IMG/VR virus record: IMGVR_UViG_3300049491_000122 | Span: 1-22,105 of that record | DNA length: 22,105 bases | Direction: 5' to 3' (one strand) | From: a virus | Shown here: piece by piece, positions 8,983 to 14,898 of the stretch | Layout: every line of letters starts with the position of its first letter | How positions within the stretch are numbered: the stretch's first letter is position 1 | Program-made: the position numbers and the translations under genes | The notes under the pieces: generated by a model | Database searches by the model: none | Told to the model about the DNA's origin: nothing | What the model saw: only the letters and a program-made list of their open reading frames with translations

Positions 8983-9573
8983 CTATTGCCTCGCATCGTT
9001 CCAGGAACCATCCGGAGGCGGCGCCGGCGCCCGGCCGATGCCTTCGACGCGGCGGGCCTGCTTCAGCTTCAGCAGATACTCCCGCATCAGCCCCTCGCGC
9101 TTCGACGTCGACTTCGTGATCGTCTCGCAGACCTCATCGGCTAGCCGCGCCGCCAGCGCCGCCACGAACGTCGCCGAGTACTTGCCGGGGTTCGAGACGC
9201 GGGCCAGATACCGGATGTTCAGAGGGGCCTCGATATCCGTCAGTAGCTTGTCGTCTTCGACGGTGTAGGCGGCACCGTTGAGCACGGCAACACCCTCAAT
9301 CGCCAGGATTTTCAGGCAATCGTTCGGCAACGTGAACTGGTTTGCGTAGCCCCAGAGCGGCGCAGCGACGTCTTCCGCCAGCACGGCACGCCGCTGCGCG
9401 AACGACCAGGCATACGCTTCCAGGACCTCATCGCGGATGGCCACATAGACGCGCCGCAGCGCATCCGCCGCAACACTGTCATCGGTGCTCAGATCGGTCA
9501 GGTAGCCGCCGCCGGGGCCCAGCTTCGACAGCGCCAGGTTGGCGATCTCGGTGTCCGTCAGGAGTTGGGGCAT
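8983..9573 (-). CDS. Tail tubular protein A-like adaptor (T7 gp11-like)
   Basis: This 196-residue protein joins the portal to the nozzle in short-tailed phages. Family-like features are the N-terminal MPQLLTDTEIANLALSKLG helix, DDSVAADALRRVYVAIRDEVL (a helix with the typical 'R..YD..RD..L' pattern), WSFAQRRAVLAE, and then LWGYANQFTLPNDCLKIL, which resembles the conserved 'F..P.DC.R.L' segment. The second half has IRYLARVSNPGKYSATFVAALAARLADEVCETITKS, also typical. The start is preceded by GGGGTGATGA. The length equals that of T7 gp11 (196 residues). Three bases separate its stop from the tubular B gene. Confidence 0.93.
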   Translation of the reverse strand: MPQLLTDTEIANLALSKLGPGGGYLTDLSTDDSVAADALRRVYVAIRDEVLEAYAWSFAQRRAVLAEDVAAPLWGYANQFTLPNDCLKILAIEGVAVLNGAAYTVEDDKLLTDIEAPLNIRYLARVSNPGKYSATFVAALAARLADEVCETITKSTSKREGLMREYLLKLKQARRVEGIGRAPAPPPDGSWNDARQ

Positions 9574-9588
9574 TCATCACCCCAGCCG

Positions 9589-9774
9589 TTACGGGAAATT
9601 CTTTGACGTCGCGATGCGCAGCTTGATCTTGTCAAGCGCCTCGATGGCCTGCAGCTGCGTGATGCCGTTCTTGATGTTCACGTCAACATCGGCCGTGCCG
9701 GCACCACCACCGGTCGCTTCGGTGACCTGCTCAACGCGGAAACCCTTGCTGCAGCCGAACTGTTTCGTCGCCAT
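9589..9774 (-). CDS. Small hypothetical protein between cement and tail genes
   Basis: This 61-residue protein has a moderately basic N-terminus (MATKQFGCSKGFRVEQVTEATGGG), then ADVDVNIKNGITQLQAIEALDKIKLRI and a short tail. No family is recognised. It occupies the place where BPP-1-like phages have a small gene between the capsid cluster and the tail-tube genes. It could be a head-completion factor, but this is only inferred from position. The ATG is preceded by GAGAGGCGAGAG, a purine-rich ribosome binding region. The tail tubular A gene starts 15 bases after its stop. Confidence 0.65.
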   Translation of the reverse strand: MATKQFGCSKGFRVEQVTEATGGGAGTADVDVNIKNGITQLQAIEALDKIKLRIATSKNFP

Positions 9775-9795
9775 GTCTCTCGCCTCTCAGTGGTC

Positions 9796-9818
9796 AGCGG
9801 CGGGGATCACCCGCCGCT
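9796..9818 (-). promoter_or_regulatory. Perfect 9-base-pair hairpin after the cement gene
   Basis: AGCGGCGGG and CCCGCCGCT form a perfect 9-base-pair, entirely GC-rich stem (apart from one A-T pair) around a 5-base loop. It lies 18 bases after the cement stop and about 20 bases before the next ATG. It is not followed by a U-tract on the coding strand (GACCACTGAG), so it could be a weak attenuator, an RNA-processing site or a 3' stabiliser. Confidence 0.5.
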
Positions 9819-9836
9819 TCCGTTTCTTCGGTTCGG

Positions 9837-10337
9837 TTACGAGCCGACAGCGGCGACCGCGAGGTAGCCCGTCAGCGTGGCCCCGGCCGGGATCGTGCCG
9901 CCGGCGACGGTCGCCACGACCGTGACACCGCTGCGGCTCTTGACCAGGAAACGGCCGCCCGTAAGTGCCGCGATATCGGAACCCATCGCGGCACGGCCTG
10001 CAGCCGCGACGTCGATGTCGTCGTCGAAGGCAATCGGTGCGGCCGCGACGGTGTTGCCGTCTTCGTCGGTGTAGGCCGAGAGGCCGATGTCCAACAGACG
10101 GCCGGCTCCGAACGCCGACCAGTCGATGAAGCTAAGCTTCGGCAAAATGACGAAGCGGCCGCCTTCCAAGAAGGCAAGCTTCGCAGTCGAGCCGATGTCG
10201 CCAGCCGCGGCACCTTGCGTGAAGGTGATCGGCACGAACTTGATATCCTTCGGCGCCTGCTCCGGGGTCAGCGACCCATACGTGCGGGGATCCGTGGCCC
10301 TCAAATACTCGGTAGAGCTATCATTGGTGACCGCCAT
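9837..10337 (-). CDS. Capsid cement/decoration protein, BPP-1 Bbp16-like
   Basis: This 166-residue protein sits just after the major capsid gene and resembles the cement protein that reinforces the BPP-1 shell. It begins with a Thr/Pro-rich segment (DPRTYGSLTPEQAPKD) and is then beta-rich: FVPITFTQGAAAGDIGSTAKLAFLEGG, RFVILPKLSFIDWSAFGAGRLLDIGLSAYTDEDGNTV, and a C-terminal GGRFLVKSRSGVTVVATVAGGTIPAGATLTGY. Alternating strands with 'AGATLTGYLAVA' at the end suit a jelly-roll in which this strand closes the barrel. It has a good ribosome binding site (TAGGAGAG). It is separated from the capsid gene by a hairpin-bearing gap. Assignment is by gene order plus sequence character. Confidence 0.8.
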   Translation of the reverse strand: MAVTNDSSTEYLRATDPRTYGSLTPEQAPKDIKFVPITFTQGAAAGDIGSTAKLAFLEGGRFVILPKLSFIDWSAFGAGRLLDIGLSAYTDEDGNTVAAAPIAFDDDIDVAAAGRAAMGSDIAALTGGRFLVKSRSGVTVVATVAGGTIPAGATLTGYLAVAAVGS

Positions 10338-10367
10338 TGGGGTCTCTCCTAAAAGGGTTGTGGGTCT

Positions 10368-10397
10368 CGGTGAGAGCGCCGAGCGGCACCCTCACCG
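10368..10397 (-). promoter_or_regulatory. Hairpin between capsid and cement genes
   Basis: CGGTGAG and CTCACCG form a perfect 7-base stem, and an inner GCC/GGC pairing closes a GAGC/GCTC loop, separated by mismatches. It lies in the 75-base gap downstream of the major capsid stop and before the cement gene. No U-tract follows on the coding strand. It may protect the capsid mRNA 3' end or lower transcription into the next gene. Confidence 0.4.
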
Positions 10398-10412
10398 GAT
10401 CAGTTCAGTGCC

Positions 10413-11315
10413 TTACGATTCGAGGCAGAGGATTTCCTTAACCAGCTTGTTGTCGGTGCGCGCCGCACCGAACGTCGCCATGCTGTACGCCGCCCACGGT
10501 TCCCCGCGGTACGTCGTGTCGCGATAGACGTTGGTGTAGAGCTCTTCCCAAGGCCGGTACTCGACGCCCGACTTCGCCCACACCGGGACGCGGCGGTAGC
10601 CGGAGGCATCGACGCCGAGACGCTGCGTGTGCACGAAGTTGAACTTCAGGAACTTCTTCAGCTTGCCCTCTTCGTCGAGGACAGGCTTGTCGCTGTAGTC
10701 GAGGCTGATGTACTGCGCCTCGTCCAACAGGTTCTTGTCCTGGTCGTCCGTGATCGCGACGTAGAGTTCCTCGCTGTCGAGATCGACCTCGTCGCGCAGG
10801 AAGAACTGGCGCGCCCGCTTCAGCTTCGCAACGGTGAGGCCGGTGTTGCCGGTCGCATCGTAGTTCACCGCGATCTGCTGATTCGCGGTATCGAAGGCTT
10901 GCGTGGTGGCGCCGGTCTCGCCGGACTTCGTGGCCGCGAAGAAGGCGCGGATGATCTCGTCGTCCTTCGCACGGTTGATCGCCGCAACGGACGTCTCGAC
11001 GAACTTCGAAGACGGATCGCTGAGCATCTTGAGTTGCTCGAAGTGATCCATGATCAGCGGGACGTCTTTGCTGATCGGATCGACCCACAGCCGTTCCGTG
11101 GTCGGGTTGAGGTAGGTCTTCGTCTGCAGTTGGCCGGCGACGGTCTGGGCATCGACGGCGCCGATGCGATCGACGACGACGGCCTGCTTGGCGCCCATCA
11201 CGGTTTCGCCGATGGTGACGCACGACAGAAGCTTCGACGGCTTCTGCTGCAGCGCCATACGCAGCGAGGTTTTGAACTGCTGCGCGTAAAAGGTTGGACT
11301 TGCGTTAGCGGTCAT
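10413..11315 (-). CDS. Major capsid protein (BPP-1-like, HK97 fold)
   Basis: This 300-residue protein is the main shell protein. It resembles the BPP-1-type capsid family: no long N-terminal scaffold domain, then MALQQKPSKLLSCVTIGETVMG (N-arm and start of the fold), RIGAVDAQTVAGQ, the P-domain sequence DDEIIRAFFAATKSGETG, the DLDSEELYVAITDDQDKNLL helix-turn, then RLGVDASGYRRVPVWAK. It ends with the TTYRGEPWAAYSMATFGAARTDNK strand typical of the A-domain end. The length of about 300 residues suits the family. Separate scaffold and cement genes flank it as in BPP-1. It has a dedicated 171-base leader, and no protease gene is nearby. Confidence 0.92.
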   Translation of the reverse strand: MTANASPTFYAQQFKTSLRMALQQKPSKLLSCVTIGETVMGAKQAVVVDRIGAVDAQTVAGQLQTKTYLNPTTERLWVDPISKDVPLIMDHFEQLKMLSDPSSKFVETSVAAINRAKDDEIIRAFFAATKSGETGATTQAFDTANQQIAVNYDATGNTGLTVAKLKRARQFFLRDEVDLDSEELYVAITDDQDKNLLDEAQYISLDYSDKPVLDEEGKLKKFLKFNFVHTQRLGVDASGYRRVPVWAKSGVEYRPWEELYTNVYRDTTYRGEPWAAYSMATFGAARTDNKLVKEILCLES

Positions 11316-11326
11316 GTGACCCGCGC
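11316..11326 (-). promoter_or_regulatory. Variant motif GCGCGGGTCAC touching the capsid start codon
   Basis: This is a one-mismatch copy of the recurring motif (A to G at the sixth base of the coding-strand sequence), immediately before the major capsid ATG. At this position it would lie between the GGAG ribosome binding site and the start codon, so it could act at RNA level. It may also be a chance match, since it is GC-rich and has one mismatch. Confidence 0.35.
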
Positions 11327-11442
11327 TCCGATTTAGATGGTGCGCGGATTTCGGTCGCGCCCTTCACCGTCGAAGTGCTGCGAAGCCGTTTAGGTCTTGG
11401 GTCCGTTAGTGCGGCGAGGCCAAGCCAGTGACGGGTCAGTCT

Positions 11443-11469
11443 TCACGGCGGTATTTGGCACCGCCGTGA
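11443..11469 (-). promoter_or_regulatory. Perfect 10-base-pair hairpin in the capsid leader
   Basis: TCACGGCGGT and ACCGCCGTGA form a perfect 10-base-pair stem with a 7-base loop (GCCAAAT on the coding strand). There is no U-tract downstream on the coding strand (AAGACTGACC), so a classic intrinsic terminator is unlikely. An RNA-processing or mRNA-stabilising hairpin ahead of the highly expressed capsid gene, or a protein binding site, fits better. Confidence 0.5.
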
Positions 11470-11476
11470 CTCGCGC
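11466..11476 (-). promoter_or_regulatory. GCGCGAGTCA intergenic motif, site 5 (capsid leader, distal)
   Basis: The coding-strand sequence is GCGCGAGTCAC, 10 bases after the scaffold stop and about 150 bases upstream of the major capsid ATG. Its flanks (GATACG before, GGCG after) match site 2. It overlaps the 5' arm of the capsid-leader hairpin by a few bases, so the motif and the hairpin may work together or exclude each other. Confidence 0.55.
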
Positions 11477-11486
11477 CGTATCTGCC

Positions 11487-12362
11487 TCAGCCGAACGCGA
11501 TCGCTTCCAGTTCCCGCTTCTCGGCCAGGTAACGCTGGTGTTCAGGGTGCGCACGATCGACCAGCGCCTTCCCGATCGTCTTGTCGCCGCCCATCTCGTT
11601 GAGCCGCTTATGCGCGCTCTCTTTCGTCATGCCGCGGTGCTGGCCGTCGGACACAACAAAGCCCGCTTCGACCATGTGACGGCCGAGGAGATGCCCCATC
11701 ATGTGCAGGGCTCGGGTGCCGCCGGGGAGCCGCTCTACCGCCTCCATCATTTCCTTCGTCCAGCCGACTTCCTTCGCCGCGGCAACCCAGCCGCGGTTCG
11801 CCAGATCAAGGTTCGCCTTCGCGCTGTCGCCCCATTCGGCGTTGAGCTTTTCGAAGCCCTCGGTGATCTGCGCGGCGACCTTGGCTTCCTCGGCAGCCTT
11901 GAATCCGGCCGCCTTCTGCGTCGCGACGGCAATCAAGCCCGCCGCTGCCTTGTTCGGGACGCCAAGCTTGTGCAGTTCCGCTGTCCACGCCTTGACCTCT
12001 TCAGACTTCATCGTCTTGGCGGCGTCGCCAAGATCGTACTTGTCTGCCGATTCCGGGACACCAAGCGCAGCGTTGATCTTCTTCCAACTCTCGGCGTCTT
12101 CCGCCTTCGGGACCTCAAACGGACGGCCGGCGGAGAACGCCCGCTTCGTCTCGATGGCACCTTTCACGAACGAAGAGAGGTCTTTGTAGCCAAGTCCGGT
12201 CACAAACTGCGCGCTGTCGGGATCGATCCCGGGCAACCACTCGACGACGCCGCCACCGTTCCCGGCGGCACCATTCGCTGCTGCAGCTGCTGCCGCGGCC
12301 GCACCGTTGTCGCCACCACCTGCCCCGTTTGCGGCTGCCGCCGCTGCGCCTGCATCACTCAT
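11487..12362 (-). CDS. Capsid scaffolding protein
   Basis: This 291-residue protein is probably the scaffold that directs capsid assembly and then leaves the procapsid. It has a low-complexity Ala/Gly/Asn N-terminus (residues about 3-38), a short acidic WLPGIDPDS segment, a middle domain beginning VTGLGYKDLSSFVKG and containing GVPESADKYDLGD, long charged helices (FKAAEEAKVAAQITEGFEKL), and a basic C-terminal helical region that could contact the capsid protein. Middle sequences of the 'P--ADKYD' type are usual in podovirus scaffolds. It stands immediately upstream of the major capsid gene, as in T7 (gp9-gp10) and BPP-1. It overlaps the Bbp19-like gene by 8 bases and is followed by the longest gap in the window. 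Confidence 0.9.
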   Translation of the reverse strand: MSDAGAAAAAANGAGGGDNGAAAAAAAAANGAAGNGGGVVEWLPGIDPDSAQFVTGLGYKDLSSFVKGAIETKRAFSAGRPFEVPKAEDAESWKKINAALGVPESADKYDLGDAAKTMKSEEVKAWTAELHKLGVPNKAAAGLIAVATQKAAGFKAAEEAKVAAQITEGFEKLNAEWGDSAKANLDLANRGWVAAAKEVGWTKEMMEAVERLPGGTRALHMMGHLLGRHMVEAGFVVSDGQHRGMTKESAHKRLNEMGGDKTIGKALVDRAHPEHQRYLAEKRELEAIAFG

Positions 12363-12702
12363 AGAACGTCCTCATCGTTTCGACTGTGTTTTCGACATCG
12401 CCGTCTTGGTGTTCCGGGATCGCCGAGCCCTTGCGGTTTCCGGCGATCTCGTCTTCCGACTTCTCAATCAGGGCCAGGATGTGAATGACGATCTCGCGGC
12501 GAGACGCCCGCGCCACCGTCAGATCATTCTGTCCCGGGAAATACTGCTGCGCCGCATAGAACCCGGCCTTGTCGAACAGATCCCGCAGGATCAGCTTCGC
12601 ATCCGTGTGCAGCTTGCCTTTCTCGTCCAGCATGACCCGCTTCCAGGCCCGCGATACCAGCAGCGTGGCCCGTCTGCGACTTGCCGTCCGTTCGTCCGAC
12701 AT
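12355..12702 (-). CDS. Bbp19-like phage protein
   Basis: This 115-residue protein resembles the Bbp19-like family named after Bordetella phage BPP-1, whose gene lies directly before the scaffold gene, as here. Visible features are a helical N-terminal part (RATLLVSRAWKRVMLDEKG), a LILRDLFDKAGFYAAQQYFPG segment in which the 'L--L---AGFY-----' pattern suits the family, and a long C-terminal helix (REIVIHILALIEKSEDEI). The function is not known in detail; a head-assembly or portal-adaptor role is inferred from gene order. The ATG at 12702 has only a weak purine-rich site upstream. The stop overlaps the scaffold start by 8 bases, implying coupled translation with the scaffold. Confidence 0.75.
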   Translation of the reverse strand: MSDERTASRRRATLLVSRAWKRVMLDEKGKLHTDAKLILRDLFDKAGFYAAQQYFPGQNDLTVARASRREIVIHILALIEKSEDEIAGNRKGSAIPEHQDGDVENTVETMRTFYE

Positions 12703-12719
12703 CCATTGGTCCGCTCATT

Positions 12720-13328
12720 TTAATAAATCCGGATACGCGGTGGCTGACTCGCGCTCCGCCGCAACAGCGTGTAGTGACGCTTCCGGAGCTTCGACAGCCG
12801 CGGCGGCGGGGCCGCGCTCGGCAAAGCCGCGCCGAGAACCCCGGTGGCTGAAGCTGAGACGTTGCCCAGCACCACACTCGACGCGCCCTGCAGACTAACC
12901 GTCCCGGCCGCGACTGATGTGACTGACCCCAGCGTGGTCGATGCAATGCCATGGACCGTCAAGGTCCCACTCGCCGACGCGGCTGCGCCCGCCAACGCTT
13001 GCGCCGCAGCGCCCTGGACCTTGACTGTGCCGGCAGCAGATGGGGTGACGCCAGCGAGCGCGCTCGACGCTGTGCCCTGAATGACGGCAACACCCGCCGC
13101 CGATGGCGTGACGCCCGCCAATGCTTGCGTGGCTTCCCCGGCGATCGCGCCGCCGCTCTCCACGACGACCGCGGCACCGAACACCCACACGCGCGGGCGC
13201 AGATAGCCGTCGTTTGGTGGGCCAGCGTTTCCCCTGAGAAACCCGTCGAAGCGCAGCGGGTATTTCTCGGAGCGCAGATAGCCGTCAGTTTGCGGCCCGC
13301 TGTTGCCCCGGAGGAAGGCGCTAATCAT
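12720..13328 (-). CDS. Repeat-rich fibre-like protein with five 21-residue repeats
   Basis: This 202-residue protein is built from repeats. Residues 5-19 and 30-44 are near copies of a 15-residue unit (FLRGN[S/A]GP--DGYLR). Residues 64-168 are five consecutive 21-residue repeats with the pattern G-A-x4-LAGVTPSAAGTVxVQ, all of exactly 21 residues. The regular short beta-type repeats with Gly turns suggest an extended or trimeric fibre shaft. The N-terminal pair could be an anchor, and the basic C-terminus (LRKRHYTLLRRSAS) a tip or binding tail. There is no enzyme motif. The ATG overlaps the previous stop (ATGA). Its 3' end contains one copy of the recurring GCGCGAGTCA motif. Its role as a head or tail fibre is inferred from architecture. 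Confidence 0.75.
   Translation of the reverse strand: MISAFLRGNSGPQTDGYLRSEKYPLRFDGFLRGNAGPPNDGYLRPRVWVFGAAVVVESGGAIAGEATQALAGVTPSAAGVAVIQGTASSALAGVTPSAAGTVKVQGAAAQALAGAAASASGTLTVHGIASTTLGSVTSVAAGTVSLQGASSVVLGNVSASATGVLGAALPSAAPPPRLSKLRKRHYTLLRRSASQPPRIRIY
12744..12754 (-). promoter_or_regulatory. GCGCGAGTCA motif, site 4 (end of fibre-like gene)
   Basis: The coding-strand sequence is GCGCGAGTCAG, inside the last codons of the fibre-like gene and 41 bases before the ATG of the Bbp19-like gene. It is followed by an AT-rich stretch (GGATTTATTAAAATG). This is the only exact copy that overlaps coding sequence, and it still sits just ahead of the head module. Confidence 0.45.
12825..13139 (-). 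repeat. Five tandem 63-base (21-codon) coding repeats
   Basis: The repeats cover residues 64-84, 85-105, 106-126, 127-147 and 148-168 of the fibre-like protein, with no length variation. The first two are the most alike (both contain LAGVTPSAAG) and the last two have drifted. An exact period with decaying identity suggests expansion by unequal recombination followed by drift, so copy number could differ among related phages. Confidence 0.85.
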
Positions 13329-13813
13329 GCGCCTATCAGATTGTTGTCCGTTGCCCCGTACACGTTCACCGCACCGGCCTTGTGAAACACGATGTAATGA
13401 CCTTCGCCGGCATAAACCGATTGCGACAGGAACGCGCCGTCCGCGCCGCTCACCATCTCATGCACAAGCTCGCGCGTTGACGTGCGGTGCAGGATGACCG
13501 TCGCACTTGCCAACGGGGCGCCATACTGATCGCGCGTCACGCCGGGGAAGCCGACACGGGATGCAACGCCAGCGCCGACCCGCTCCGTCTTGCGACCACC
13601 AGAGGCTTGGAACATGGACACGTCCGCGCCCATGTCACCGATAAAGCCGCGATTGCCAGGCCAGAAGCCGCTGTAGAAACCTTCGTTGCCGTCCGTGTGG
13701 CGCGATCCGCCGCGCCGTGCCGCATCCATCATCGCCATAAATGACGGGTGCAGCCTTTCGTCCTTGGCCCTCAGTTGAAACTCAGGCAGAGCCGCCCCGA
13801 TGAACCCGCTCAA
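13325..13813 (-). CDS. Virion protein with carboxypeptidase-regulatory-like beta domain
   Basis: This 162-residue protein probably starts at TTG (13813, SGFIGAALPEF after the initiator). GGAGGG lies upstream at good spacing and a TTGA overlap joins it to the preceding stop. An in-frame ATG at 13930 would lie deep inside the preceding gene. Residues about 89-145 look like a small prealbumin-like/CarboxypepD_reg domain: FPGVTRDQYGAPLASATVIL followed by a turn, GADGAFLS and a final strand GHYIVFHKAG. Such domains are used in phage tail and head decoration proteins for surface contact. The middle (residues 42-61) is rich in Gly and aromatic residues (GFYSGFWPGNRGFIGD) and suits a fibre or knob. 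The stop overlaps the next ATG (ATGA). The role as a decoration or fibre component is inferred. Confidence 0.7.
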   Translation of the reverse strand: MSGFIGAALPEFQLRAKDERLHPSFMAMMDAARRGGSRHTDGNEGFYSGFWPGNRGFIGDMGADVSMFQASGGRKTERVGAGVASRVGFPGVTRDQYGAPLASATVILHRTSTRELVHEMVSGADGAFLSQSVYAGEGHYIVFHKAGAVNVYGATDNNLIGA

Positions 13814-14064
13814 CCGTAACCCTCCGGCCTCGCCTTCGCGTCCGTGTGACCGGGCGGCATGACGAGCCATCCCCGGTCCTTCGCGTTCGCAAGTACGCAC
13901 TCGCGCGCCTGATCGAGTATCTGCAAGCACAACGCCTTGTCGCCCAACGGCGCGTCCATGCTCATCGTGCCGTCGTAATGCACACGGATCGTCATCGTCG
14001 CCACGTAGGCGGGGGCGTTGAGCGCGTCCCGCTTGAGCTTCAGATGGCGATCCTCGTCAAGCAT
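13810..14064 (-). CDS. Small hypothetical protein
   Basis: This 84-residue protein has charged helices at the start (LDEDRHLKLKRDALN), a strand pair with YVATMTIRVHYDGTMSMDAP, a helix with two cysteines (LCLQILDQARECVLAN) and a Pro/Gly-containing tail. No family is recognised. The alpha/beta pattern and size suggest a chaperone or adaptor of the neighbouring structural proteins, but this is only positional inference. The ATG overlaps the upstream TAA by one base, and the stop overlaps the TTG start of the following gene, so translation of the block is coupled. Confidence 0.65.
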   Translation of the reverse strand: MLDEDRHLKLKRDALNAPAYVATMTIRVHYDGTMSMDAPLGDKALCLQILDQARECVLANAKDRGWLVMPPGHTDAKARPEGYG

Positions 14065-14489
14065 TAGGCGTCAACCACCGCGTTTACGTCCATTGCAACC
14101 GCCGCCGTGATGTTCCAACCGACAACTGCACCGGATGCTGCAATCACCATCCCGCGCGGGAATGTCCACACGACACCCACGCCAATCGTCGCCGCGCTAT
14201 TCCAGCGGCGATGAAAGATCGTCGGTGCCGTGGGCTGAACTGTCCACGTGATATGCCCGTTCACGACTGACGCCGGGTCGCCCGGATCGTCTTGCTGAAA
14301 CAGCACCGCGCCAGATGGCGTGCCGATGGTGGCGGGTCGCCCCAGACCGATCGACTGCGCCGTGCCGGTCGCTTGCACCATCGAGTATTCGAGCAGCGCC
14401 GCGCGCACCGTGGCGGGCGGATAGATGCCGAAGTTGGCGTTGGCGATTGTGAGGCCCGATGTACGGGCGGCTTGTGATTGTATCGCCAT
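14064..14489 (-). CDS. Virion-type structural protein of unknown role
   Basis: This 141-residue protein is beta-rich, with segments such as GLTIANANFGIYPPATVRAA, TPTIFHRRWN-type sequence near residues 90-97, and a hydrophobic C-terminal half (VGVVWTFPRGMVIAASGAVVGW) that looks like alternating strands rather than membrane helices. Proteins of this kind recur in podovirus structural blocks but their role is unknown. It is tightly coupled: one base separates its ATG from the upstream stop, and its TAA overlaps the next ATG by one base. Start choice is therefore good. No enzyme motif is present. Confidence 0.7.
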   Translation of the reverse strand: MAIQSQAARTSGLTIANANFGIYPPATVRAALLEYSMVQATGTAQSIGLGRPATIGTPSGAVLFQQDDPGDPASVVNGHITWTVQPTAPTIFHRRWNSAATIGVGVVWTFPRGMVIAASGAVVGWNITAAVAMDVNAVVDA

Positions 14490-14490
14490 C

Positions 14491-14898
14491 CTAACCGTTC
14501 CCTTCAGTCTGAGATTTGCCCGTGATCCGAAACTCTTGGCCCGTGGTCCACGTCGTGCTGTCCACCGTCATGTCGCCGCCGCCGCCCGTGATCGTCACTG
14601 TGCCCTGCTCGTGACAGGTCACGCCGTCAGAGGCGTAGATGCGATAGTGACCAGGTGTGCCGTCTGCATCGACCGTCCCGACGATGGGAAGGTTGTTCCA
14701 GGCCTTCACACCGCCCGCAGCAGCAGCCGCCCAATCCGAGGCAAGCGCTTCCGTCCACAGAACCGAGCCGGTGTCAGCGGCGGCGCAGTTTGCAGGCGGT
14801 GCGCCGGTGCGAATCTTCACAACCGCCGCCGCACCGATCGCCGTCTCGATTGCATCGAGCTTGGCGTTTCGAACGGCAACAGAAAACTGCACCGTCAT
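14491..14898 (-). CDS. Small virion structural protein, widespread phage family
   Basis: This 135-residue protein resembles a common but poorly characterised phage family found among head and tail genes. It has an N-terminal amphipathic helix (RNAKLDAIETAIGAAAVVKIRTG), a middle strand GGVKAWNNLPIVGTVDADGT, then GHYRIYASDGVTCHEQGTVT, a glycine run GGGGDM and a final TTWTTGQEFRITG strand. The pattern looks like a small beta-sandwich that may decorate the virion. The ATG at 14898 overlaps the portal stop in an ATGA, which decides the start; the in-frame ATG at 15387 would lie far inside the portal gene. The next gene starts one base after the stop. It probably belongs to the structural block between portal and head genes. 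Confidence 0.75.
   Translation of the reverse strand: MTVQFSVAVRNAKLDAIETAIGAAAVVKIRTGAPPANCAAADTGSVLWTEALASDWAAAAAGGVKAWNNLPIVGTVDADGTPGHYRIYASDGVTCHEQGTVTITGGGGDMTVDSTTWTTGQEFRITGKSQTEGNG

Larger units (their letters stand above)
11316..11486 (-). promoter_or_regulatory. 171-base non-coding leader of the major capsid gene
   Basis: This is the longest non-coding stretch in the window. It holds motif site 5, the perfect hairpin, about 100 bases in which nothing specific is recognised, and a one-mismatch motif copy (GCGCGGGTCAC) directly touching the capsid ATG. A GGAG lies 11 bases before the start codon. A dedicated promoter or 5' leader for the capsid gene is plausible and would match the need for high capsid expression. 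Confidence 0.5.

Noticed and set aside
9775-9836. Hairpin at 9796-9818 as an intrinsic terminator
   Set aside because: No run of T follows on the transcribed strand; the tail genes directly downstream have no other visible promoter, so full termination here is unlikely.
11397-12488. Plus-strand open frame of 363 codons opposite the scaffold gene
   Set aside because: Antisense shadow of the scaffold and its leader; no family resemblance and no matching gene layout on the plus strand.
13901-13917. A further near-match of the motif (CACTCGCGCGC)
   Set aside because: It lies inside the 84-residue gene's coding sequence, lacks the TGA start of the core and is not near a transcription-unit head, so it is probably chance.
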